Below are positions 48,846-58,735 of a DNA stretch of 64,000 nt, piece after piece. The DNA is taken from assembly GCA_003996215.1 (NCBI GenBank), contig QJPP01001576.1, forward strand, positions 62,001-126,000. Reading direction: 5' to 3'. Numbering within the stretch: position 1 is the first letter of the stretch; each line of letters starts with the position of its first letter. Source of the stretch: Jaltomata sinuosa (lineage: Eukaryota; Streptophyta; Magnoliopsida; Solanales; Solanaceae). The position numbers and the translations under genes are program-made. A model generated the notes under the pieces. The model searched no databases and was not told the DNA's origin. It saw only the letters and a program-made list of their open reading frames with translations.

Positions 48846-50919
48846 GAAGGAGGTAACGTTTGTGTGGTCCGGCAAGTGTGAGGAGAGCTTCCAAAAGCTC
48901 AAAACATTTCTTACTACAGCTCCCATTCGATTATTGTCGGTTGAAGGTAAGGATTTCATTGTGTATTGTGATGCTTCACATTCGTGTTTAGGTGTTGTGT
49001 TGATGTAGGACAGGAATGTTATAGCTTATGCTTCAAGGCAGTTGAAGCCCTATGAGAAGAATTATCTAACCCATGACTTAGAGTTAGCAGTGGTGGTCTT
49101 AGCACTAAAGATTTTGAGACACTACCTTTATGGTGTCAAGTGTGAAGTGTTCACGGACCATCACAGCCTGCAACATGTGTTTATACAGAAAGACTTAAAT
49201 CTGAGATAGAGGAGATGGATGGAATTGTTAAAGGATTATGATGTGACCATCCAGTATCATCTGATAAGGCTAATGTGGTGGCAGACGCATTGAGCTGGAA
49301 AACGGTTAGCATGGGCAGTTTGGCTTGTTTAGGGGTGTCCAAATGACCATTTTCTAGGGATATTCGGACTCTAGAATCTAAGTTCATGCAATTGGACATC
49401 TCAGAACAGGGTAGGGTGTTGGCCAGTATTAAGTTCAAACCCACGTTTATAGAGGAAATAAAAGCCAAATAGTTTCAGGATGCACAGTTGAACAAACTTC
49501 AGAGAAAGGTGGTATCTGGAGAGTTTGGAGATGCCACATTGGATGCTGATGGGGTGATGAGTTTTAGAGGGAGGATTTGTTTCCCTTTGCTCGATGAAAT
49601 GATTCAGAATATGTTGGCAGAGGCTCATGGTTCACGATATTCAATTTAACCAGGCATAACGAAAATATACCTGGACTTGAGGCAACTTTACTGGTGGCCT
49701 GGGATGAAAAAGGACATAGCTGACTGTGTGTCTAAGTGTCAGAACTGTCAGCAGGTTAAATATGAGAACCAAAGGCCTGCATGATTGCTTCAGAGGAAGC
49801 CCATTCCTGAGTGGAAGTGGGGAAGGATAGCCATGGAGTTTGTGGTGGGTCTCCCTAAGACCTTGGGAAGGTATGACTCTATTTGGATCATCGTGGATAG
49901 GCTGACCAAGGTAGCTCATTTTATTCCAATCAGGGTGTATTATAACTTGCAGCACTTGGCTAAGATTTATGTTAAGGAGATTATGATATTGCATGGGGTG
50001 CCACTCTCCATCATTTCAGACAGGGGTATGCAGTTTACGTCCATGTTCTGGGGTAAATTGCACGAAGAGTTGGGCACCCAACTCACCTTTAGCACGGCAT
50101 TTCATCCTCAGACAGAAGGTTAATTAGAGAGGACAACTCATTTATTAGAAGACATGCTGAGAGAATGTGTGATCGACATTGGGGCTTATTGGGACCAGTT
50201 TATACCGTTGTGTGAGTTCTCATACAACAATATCTACCACTCAAGTATCGACATGGCACCATTTGAGGCACTTTATGGGAGAGGATGTAGATCACCCATA
50301 GGGTGGTTTGAGGCAGGCAATATGAAACCTTTGGACATGGACTTGCTGAGGGAAGCTCAAGAAAAAGTAAGGGAAATTCAGACCAAGTTGCTAGCAGCCC
50401 AAAGCAGACACAGAAGGAGTACGCAGAATGCAAAGTAAAAGATATGGCTTTTCAAGTTGGTGAACAGGTATTGTTGAAGGTGTCATCAATGAAGGGGATA
50501 ATGCGAATTGGCAAGAAGGGAAAGCTCAGCCCTCGGTATATCAACTCATTCAAGGTTCTCGAGATTGTAGGGCCAGTAGCTGATAGGTTAGCACTGCCAC
50601 CTAGTTTATCCGGAGTCCATCCAGTCTTCCATGTATCCATGCTTAAGCGATATCATGGGATGGGGAATATATCATCAAATGGGATTCTATTTTGCTAGAT
50701 AAGGATCTTCAATATGAAGAGGAAACAGTTGTGATTCTTGATTGGGATGTTCAAACATAAAGGACAAAGGAGATCAGGTCGGTAAAAGTTTAATGGAAGC
50801 ATCGTCTCGTTGAGGAAGCCACTTGGAAAACTAAGAAGAACATGCGGGACAAGTACCCTCACTTGTTTGAGGATTCAGGTACTACTCTTCTCTCTTTTAA
50901 ATCATCTTTTTTGGGTTGA
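48846..50919 (+). pseudogene. Element B pol, second part: RNase H, integrase, chromodomain
   Basis: Starts EVTFVWSGKCEESFQKLK and continues with RNase H motifs (FIVYCDASHSCLGVVLM, ASRQLKPYEKNY, FTDHHSLQ). The integrase zinc-binding region has YWWPGMKKDIADCVSKCQNC. The catalytic core has MEFVVGLPKT, where family members normally have MDF, so the first catalytic aspartate reads glutamate. SIISDRGMQFTS and FHPQTEG follow. The C-terminal region has KLSPRYINSFKVLE and HPVFHVSMLKRY, then a chromodomain tail (EEATWKTKKNM, KYPHLFED) to the TGA at 50919. Stops (near 49005, 49206, 49342, 49650, 49783, 50122) and frameshifts (near 49260, 50430 and 50680) inactivate it. Confidence 0.87.
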
Positions 50920-50953
50920 TCATTTGGGGATGAATGATAGGTAAATTAGTATA

Positions 50954-53076
50954 TGTTATAACGACATGTTTCGTTATTATGGGGCAACTTTTCATGCTAA
51001 GTTTTGAGTTAGAAAACTTTTGGGTCTGGGAGTTGGAAATTTTGGGATAGGCTAGCCTCGAATGGATTCTGAGCGAGGTATGGTCTAGGGAAATCTGGGT
51101 GAGGATTAGGTAGAATATCTTAGATCGAGCTAGTTTTTCCATTAGACAAGACCTAATGGAGTTTGGGTACTTTTCTAAAGTGAATTCGGGTGACTAGAAC
51201 TCCCGATATCAAAGTTGACATGAAGGAGTTGTTTTGAAATATTAGAATTTGAAGTGTGTTGTAAAATGGGCACTTTTGGGGGATTTTTCAAGGTTTTGTC
51301 CCATGTCAACTGCTATAGCGATAGACACTCTGCTATACAGTGGCTTTTGCTATAGCGGAGAAATTCCTGCTATAGCAGATGTCAACACCAGTCAGCACTA
51401 CCATAGCGGTCTATTTTACTACAACAGTGCCGCTATAGCGATGTACGAACCAATATAGAGGAATAAGTCGGGGTAAATGCAGAAACTTCCCTAAAAACGT
51501 TTAGAAATTCTCAAGAACATTTTGGGGAAGGAAAGAGACTATTTTGGCGATTCCAAGTCAGTTTTCCATTAAATTTCATCCTAAAGGTAAAGATTTCGCT
51601 CCCCTAACTTAGTACTATGGTTCCTACACAGTAGAATTATTAACTACGAGCTTGGGAGAAGGTTTAGATTAACCTAAGAATGTAAAATCTGGGGAAAAGG
51701 GGATTCTAGGTGTTGAATTCTTGGGTTATGATTATTATCACTTTTTCATAATTAAATCACCGTTATTTGCTTAATGTAACAGTTAAATGATAGTTTTTAG
51801 GTGAATTAATGGTGGGAAAGCCCTGGGATGGATGGAATGATCATGGGTAATTATAGGCCATTGGACTGATTTTGGTATATTTATAATCATTGTTAGACCA
51901 AGAACAAGCGAAGGCTCTGGCCCAGTAGAGTTTTCAAGATATTCAAGGTAGGTGATGGTTACTGTCTTTCCAAATGTAATGTGTGTACATATAACTTTAG
52001 CTTAGTGATGTATGTGCTTGCATGCTTAGGGAATGAAATTATGAATGTCTAAGTATTCGGGTGTCAATTAATGTGAAATGAACTTAGTTTTGTTGCTTGT
52101 TGTTATTGCAAGTGCATGTCTGTTTATTTAATTATTGATTGTTGAATTTGTGTGACATTCAGTTGGCTCGGGTATCGTGCCTGGTGCGAGATACAAATAG
52201 TTGGCTCAAGTACCATGCCTAGTATAGGTTCTATATCAGTTGGCTCGGGTACCGTACTTGGTACAGGTTTAAATATACATTGTTGATTGTATTTTGTTAA
52301 TGGTTTCATGAGGGGACCGGGTTGATTGTTGAAATTGTGATTGTGCATATTGGTCCTTGAGAGGACAGATTATTTCACTTAAATATGAGTTGGTCCTTGG
52401 GTAGACCGGACATTGCATGTTAACACTTAGGCGTTGGTCTAGGGATCCTTAGTTGATTCGAATGACGTAAAAAGGGTAAGTGTTATGGTTATTGTTCATT
52501 GTTTAAATGGTTGTTGAACTTGTTTCACATGATTGATAAGTTAGAAGGTAGACTGAGAGTCTGGAAATATATTACTGGCTGTTTGACATGTTTGTACTAC
52601 TTTACTCAGTTCTGGTTTATTGTTTATATATTATTTGTTAGAGTTGGCCGATGATCCTACCAGCACACTGTGATTGTGTAATGCATTTGCTTTCTTTTTG
52701 TGAGAGCAGAATATCTTTCGGTGACTGCTACGCGATCTCAGTTATAGACCCGATGATTCCAAAGGGTGAGCTGCTTTTGGGCTACCATATTTTCATCCAG
52801 TTTAGTTCTAGTCCATTTATTTTAGACTTAACTCTCTATTTTTGGGGTTTCATCCTTATTTCTAGACATTGATAGATATTTTGGTATAATGACTTTCAGT
52901 TTTTAGGGGTATTTTTGCAGGATCTTATTGTTTTAGTATTTTTGGATTATGAATGATACATTATTTTAATGCAATTAGTTTTAAACTGTTAGATTCACTA
53001 AGTGTTGAGTTGATAATGGATTCGCTCATCCGGAGATTTTGGGTGGGTGCTACTCGCGACGATTTGGGTCGTGATA
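50954..53076 (+). repeat. Element B 3' LTR
   Basis: Begins TGTTATAACGACATG about 35 bases after the pol stop and ends GGGTCGTGATA, where the last CA has become TA. It follows E's LTR in order (CATGCTAAGTTTTGAGTTAG, the CCGCTATAGCG segment at 51310-51450, GTAGGTGATGGTTACTG and the hairpin repeat at 52163-52268), which shows B and E are related families. The matching 5' LTR is outside the window. Confidence 0.8.
52163..52268 (+). repeat. Three-unit TTGGCTCGGGTACC hairpin repeat in B LTR
   Basis: Three 35-39 base units, each starting TTGGCTC and containing a TACC...GGTA inverted repeat, for example TACCATGCCTAGTA. They are homologous to the five-unit arrays in both E LTRs. Confidence 0.8.
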
Positions 53077-53880
53077 AATTTTCTTAATCCCTAAATATGA
53101 AATGTACAGGTAATACTAATTAAACAGTTAACATGTACACATATCATAACTGGAAAATAATTCAACCATCACCTACTACTACTGACCTGGTTCATTATCT
53201 GACATTAAAGACCCATTCGAAGACTAAACTCGGCCAATCAATGAAGCCCATAACACAGAATTCTCCATACTGGACTTATTTAAAATCATAGGACCGTCCC
53301 CAGGAAATTTCTTTCTAAAATCATGAACTCAGTACCTTCCCTATCAGTTCCATTCCCCACATTCTCACAAGCCCGGAAACCCACTACGACTTAGCAGTCC
53401 CTTTACACATGACCTTACCGGTTCCATGAATTCACCAAAAATCTAGTATCCCTAGGATTTAGAATCCTAATATCAACAGTAAATCTAGTATAGGGATCGC
53501 ATTACCTATAACACAATAATTTCACCAATCAATAAGACAAACAATAAGTTTATTCCTCCAAACTCCATGCCCGGAGGCCTAGGAATAAAATATCCCATCA
53601 ATATAAAATAATATTATGAATTTGAAAACAGGTCTAAACTACTGAGTTAAGCTTAGCCTACATGGACGCCAAGCAGTTGTTGCAAAAGTTCCCAAGATTT
53701 GAAGCATCCTAGAAGGATTTTTGGAGCAACTCTCATCCTTTTTGCAACTGAAGAGGAGAAGTTCAATATAAAATATGCATTTTCTAGCTACTGATTTTGT
53801 CAACCCGCTATAGCAATTTGTCGGTCGCTATAGCGGAATGAGGTCAGCCCGATCAAATTTTGAATTCTAAAAATCTTTTG
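53077..53880 (-). repeat. Inverted relic of a B/E-family LTR
   Basis: Read on the minus strand, this stretch follows the E-family LTR in order: the CCGCTATAGCG palindrome segment (53795-53845); a segment like TTCTAGGCTGCTCCAAAG; then TAGGCTAAGCTTAACTCAG (compare 20050-20085); then CCTAGGCCTCCGGGCATGG (compare 20130-20155); and finally GTAGGTGATGGTT plus TGTGTACAT (compare 51950-51990). It is cut off exactly where B's 3' LTR ends, so B probably landed inside this older relative. Confidence 0.65.
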
Positions 53881-55180
53881 TTGTGTCATCCTCAAATTAA
53901 TTCAATAGCGTATTTTCATAATTTTCGCAACTCGCAACGAAAAGCCTTTTTAATAACGATTGAACAAGTTATTACAATGATATGGGATCTCAAAATTTTT
54001 GACATATTGCAAATAGTAGTTGTGGTCCTTTCACGATTTTGCAAAACTTTCTCTAATATACTCTTTAGCTTAGAGTTGTTTTGCTCATATGAATAACTAT
54101 CTAGCCACTATTGCGAGCTAGATATTTAATAACTGGAAGGGATATACATATTTGAGTTTTGATTGTCAAAATTTTTATCACTGTTTTAGTTGTCCTGATT
54201 CTAACTATTATGATTTCTAATTACCCTATCCTTACGAATGAGATCTCCATTAGTTTTGATAGTTTGGTCCTTGACAATTCTAACATTGATATCCCTATTG
54301 AGTATTATTGACACAAGTAGCCTCTTCAAATTATATTAGTGAAGCTTCTGGATACTATATCAATTATTGTGCATAATTTACTTGAGACATAGCCTGCACT
54401 TCTTCAACAGTCTTCACTTTCTTCAAATCATTTTTGGCAAATCTATTGGTCAAGAGGCCAATACTAGTGGCTTTATTGAAATTTAGCTAATCTATCTTGA
54501 TTTTTCTTGATTGTTGTTGTGAGAGAGGGATTACCATAAGAGATGCCATTACAATTATTATTTGAGTGTCAGGCTTGGTTATGCCTAGTAATCTTGTATA
54601 TCATATCGGGTACATGAGCGTAGATTTTATCCATGAGATAATCTCCAAAGGCATTATTGGCTGCGAATTAAAAAAATTCAACCCAAGTAAAATTTCTCCA
54701 GAAGTATGTGCTTTTGAAAATCATGATCCAACAATCTTTGTATATACTGCTTAAATCGCTCCCATGCTTTAAACAATTTATCTCTTGAAATCTGTTTAAA
54801 GTGAAAGATCTTGTCTCTTAATTTGAATTTCGTGTTTGGTGGAAATCATTTTTTCAGAAACACACATACTAGTTCTATCAATATGTAGATGGAGTTCAGT
54901 GTTAAGTTGTGGATTCAAGTTCTAGCTTCATCCGTAAGGGAATACATAAATACCCTCAGTCTGATGGCATCTTCAGAGATGTTATTTATCTTATGTATTG
55001 CACACACCTTAATAAAGTTCTTCAAGAGCTAATAAAAATTATCATCAGTAGAATTACAGAATTTTCCCTTATTCTTGAGCATGGTGTAAATATTGGCATC
55101 AACTTTAAAAGTTATAACATTCACATGGGGTGAAACGATTGCATTTGCGTAGTTAATTTTTTAGTTCATATTTACAAACA
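53880..55180 (-). pseudogene. Decayed Athila/Tat-like gag relic
   Basis: No long ORF survives, but reading the minus strand with frame changes gives an ordered series of gag signatures. They are SEDAIRLR near 54990-55015 (family norm SEDAIRLRLFPFSLRDKA), then FLKK.FPPNTKFKLRDKI near 54810-54870, then KLFKAWERFKQYIQ near 54745-54790, then GDYLMDKIY near 54625-54650. A decayed tail to about 53880 resembles the late gag. These match the Retrotrans_gag core of Athila/Tat-type Ty3/gypsy elements. Stops and frameshifts are frequent, and no LTR, primer site or pol could be assigned to it. It is older than element C, whose gag is a different subfamily. Edges are approximate. Confidence 0.7.
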
Positions 55181-58053
55181 CATTCACCTCCTCGAATAAA
55201 TTATCGACTGTTACCTTTATTATGACCTTGGTAGCTAGTGCTTGTTGTACTACTCTTGTGCCATTATCACTTAATTCACAATAAAGCAAATACGATGTGA
55301 TGAAACAGAAAAGACGTAATCAATGTAAACAGCACACTTTCAACATTGTATTCCTCAGCAAAAAAGCTAAATACTTTATACGCTCAAAATTTCACCTTAA
55401 GATGATATAACGTGATCGTATGTAAATATAGTAAATTAATAAAGTTGAGATCAAATTTCATTCAGAACATGCATGAAAAAATTATAAATTAGATGATTAT
55501 TTGACTGACAGTCTAGTTTTAGTCCCATAAAAGTAGAAAAGAATGTTTTGATTCTTCGACTAAATTTTTTGTAATAAACTTAATTTGTAAAGTATATTGA
55601 TTTAAAAAACTAAGGTTGTATTCTCGCAGTAGAATGCGATATTGTCAGTTTTTATGTAATTACAGATGTTCAAATTTTTTTGATATGTATTGAGTCCCTA
55701 TACCATCACTTCATTTTTTTCAAGAATTGAACGATTTATCTCAATATGATTTTTTCAAGTTTATACGATTTATCTCGATAAAAACGACTGATTATGTCAT
55801 GTAAATTTAACTTATCCATAAGAGAATTTATTATATAAAAGTTAACACCTTGTGTTCATGCAAATTATTTTTATCAAATTTTAATTCTCTTTTTCAAGCT
55901 AAATTAAGATATTATGTCTTAGATTGGTGTTTGCAATCACCAACCAATCAAAAAAAATAAAAAATAGTTTGATACACTTAATACCTGAAAATCATGCAAC
56001 ACATGAAAACCTTATGAATGTTACACTCCAGAGTTCACAACCTCAGTAGAGGATTTAATTATTCATAACACAATAAAAATAATAAAAAGAATTAATTGAC
56101 GTCATAAAATTTACTTAGAATTAAAGATGAAATAATTTAATGATATTCTTCGTTCTTCACAAGTCTATGTAGCTAGAGACCGAAATATTGCATACAATCA
56201 AAAAATATCAAGAACTGTAACTCAATAATACAAAAAATCATATAAAAAGTATTTATAATCGCCAACAAACTTGAAACTCTCAAACTGTCTGATGACACAA
56301 TTCAAAGACCATACATTAATTCACGATTTATGAATTGCCTTTAAATTTTTCATGAATTTTTCGAATCCTGAAGACCTTGCAAGTACCATCTCTCTCATCT
56401 TTTTCGTGTCAGGATTCACGGTCCATACTTCTATTCTTCAATTCATGAATTGTCAATTCTCATTTTCTCAGTTTTTTTTTTATTTTACCCATTTTAACAT
56501 TAAACACTTGTAAAAAAAATCAAGTAAAAGTCATCAGATATGCCATAATTTCAAGACACATCAATATCACTGATGTAATAGCCTTTTGTTTAGCTTAATC
56601 ATCGTTTGAACAATAATCAAAATTAGAAGTATTTAAAGAAAGATGAATCCACTAACTACTAACTACAATATGCTCACAATCCATACAAACCTCACAAAAA
56701 AAAACACAAACAAAATACACACAATCAGAAAAAGATAAAAACTTAAAGTTCAGAGAAGCTACAAATTTAAAAAATATTAAGATAAAAAATTTCTATGGGA
56801 TAAACTATTTCAAAATAGCAAGAAAAGAAAAGAAAAAAATGAATATACCCACTAATGAAAGTTAACGTGATAAAAATAATAATTTATTTAATTAAAAAGA
56901 AATTAATAATCAACGCTACAAAACGTGCAAAATCTAAAATCAAATGGAAAAACTTGAAAAAAAAAATGCTTAGGCGTAAGAGTGTGGGTACTCGGATAAA
57001 TACTTTAGGCCAAGTGAATTAAAATGATAAATCTTAAAAATAAAGTGACTTGAAAAATTCTTGTACTTATTTCGAATTGTCATTTCGATTCTTCTACTCC
57101 ATGGGATTTCATCCAAGAAAATTGTTCAAAAAAAATATTTTAAACACATCTGATCATTGATCAAGGATATGTGACAATAAATTGATTAAGTTGGATAAAG
57201 TACATAAGAAACACCTATCAAGTGGATGAACTTTGTGATTTTGACTTGAAAATTTTTTCAAGCCACACCCCATGTTCTTCTTCTTCATCAATTCCGCTTT
57301 TCATTATTGCATTGCCCACCAAAAAAATAAAAAGAAGAAAATCATCACAACTAAATTGTAAATCACTGTAGGACAATCACATCCTCCATTGATTCACCTA
57401 TATAACCGCATAAAAATTAAAAATCAGACTCAAGTCCTCTATTAAAACAGAACATCACCCGAATCCTCCATTCAATAATTTACATAAATATTTTATGTAT
57501 TACTTGATTGAATAAATGTATATTTTAGGGGTAAAGAAATAAATTTTTTATTAGATGTTTAAATTTTTTGAATTTTACTCTGTTTTTTAATCTATATGCA
57601 TATTTTTTTATTTAGAAGATCCTTCAGCAGTTCTTGAAACGATATTTTTATTTTTGCAAAGATTTGATTTTGATTATATTTTTTTGTTAAAAATTAAATT
57701 TTTAAAATTCAAGTACAAACATATACCGATGTAGATTACAAGAAAGGACTTTAGAATGGTGATAAAGAAGGAAGAAATTTTGAGGTATCAGAGTGATAAT
57801 ATCATATTAATTTATCTACATGAACATGATATGTTCTTCATATCAGAGTGAGTGAATAACACAATGTTTGAGGTATTTAAAATGTCTGTTTAAACATTAA
57901 GAGTTTGGATTAAATTCTATAAAAAGTACAAAAATCGTGATGATAATTCAAAATAAATACAAAATTTTTCTAATAAGTCATTCTGTCAATCATAAATAGG
58001 AGTAATATGTAGATGTAGATGAGTAATTTCATGTAAATACTTTGGGTCGAATG
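55181..58053. other. AT-rich intergenic DNA, no gene recognised
   Basis: Nearly 3 kb with no ORF of interest, many A/T runs (for example near 56470 and 56945) and no retroelement protein similarity that I could read on either strand. It separates the old gag relic from the SMU2 promoter region. Confidence 0.6.
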
Positions 58054-58594
58054 TAGGGATGTACAAAAAATAATTTAATCGATAAATCAAATCGATAAAA
58101 TTTTTATTAATTTATTGATATCGGGTTATTGAGTTAATAATTTTTAAATCATTTTGTAAATTTTTTTTATTGGGTTATCGGTCCAATTTTAATTTTAAAG
58201 TTTTAGTTAATGATCAAATCAACGATCCAATAAGATTATATTAAAATTATATTTTGATCCCTAATTATATAATAGTAGCTTTAGATTTTAAATATATTGT
58301 TATTTTCTTTCTAAAGTTGTTGATTTGATGGTATTGAATTTACTTATACTTGTAATTTGTATAAACTTTTATGCATGAAAATAATGTATATATGAACAAA
58401 TGAAAATAAAAGAAAGTAAAATAATTATAGAATCATTTTCTTATCGGTTAAATTGAAAATCAAATTGTTGAGAACTAAAAATTAATAATAAATATCTTAT
58501 TGATTTAATTGTTAATTTTGCATGTTTAGAAACTGAAAATCAATATACCGAATAATAATACACAGAATCGAACCTAAGCGATCTTACACCCCTA
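58054..58594. mobile_element. Possible hAT-like MITE upstream of SMU2
   Basis: Left end TAGGGATGTACAAA and right end (reverse strand) TAGGGGTGTAAGAT form an imperfect inverted repeat, about 10 of 14 positions identical. Next to the ends come ATCGATAAATCAAATCGATA on the left and a CGGTTCGATT-like text on the right, the style of Solanaceae hAT-type MITEs. The interior is AT-rich and non-coding. No clear 8-base target duplication could be found, so the call is tentative. Confidence 0.35.
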
Positions 58595-58735
58595 GTTATT
58601 CTATGGGGCATATTTAACAACATTTTTTATTTTATTTTATGGAACAAAGGGAAGGCTGTTTTAGTCTTTTGGGATGTTTATCAGCTCCATTGTCGCTTCA
58701 CCCTAATCTGGAATTTTGGGAATAAGCTGTGAACC
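58595..58735 (+). promoter_or_regulatory. Probable proximal promoter and 5' UTR of SMU2
   Basis: AT-rich stretch with TATTTTATTTTATGG (around 58628-58642), a weak TATA-like candidate, followed by a more mixed, pyrimidine-rich leader running into GAACCATGTC at the start codon. No transcription start can be fixed from sequence. The proposed MITE at 58054-58594 lies just upstream. Confidence 0.35.

Larger units (their letters stand above)
16978..53076 (+). mobile_element. Element B: outermost Ty3/gypsy chromovirus, split by A and E
   Basis: Visible parts, in order: gag (16978-17835), protease and reverse transcriptase (17842-19299), then after insertion E the RNase H, integrase and chromodomain region (48846-50919), and the 3' LTR (50954-53076). 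The 5' LTR, leader and start of gag lie left of the window, beyond element A, which is inserted in gag and ends at 16977. The pol halves join in frame across E's 5-base duplication, giving N-Q-K then E-V-T-F. The long LTR and C-terminal chromodomain suggest a Tekay/Del-like chromovirus (inference). All coding parts carry stops, so the element is dead. Confidence 0.85.

Noticed and set aside
16978..50919. Endogenous pararetrovirus as the source of the RT sequences
   Set aside because: Each RT is followed by RNase H, integrase and a chromodomain and flanked by LTRs with a polypurine tract, which is Ty3/gypsy organisation; no movement protein or coat region was seen.
54566..55133. Plus-strand ORFs in this stretch
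   Set aside because: The minus strand carries the ordered gag signatures; the plus-strand ORFs are chance.
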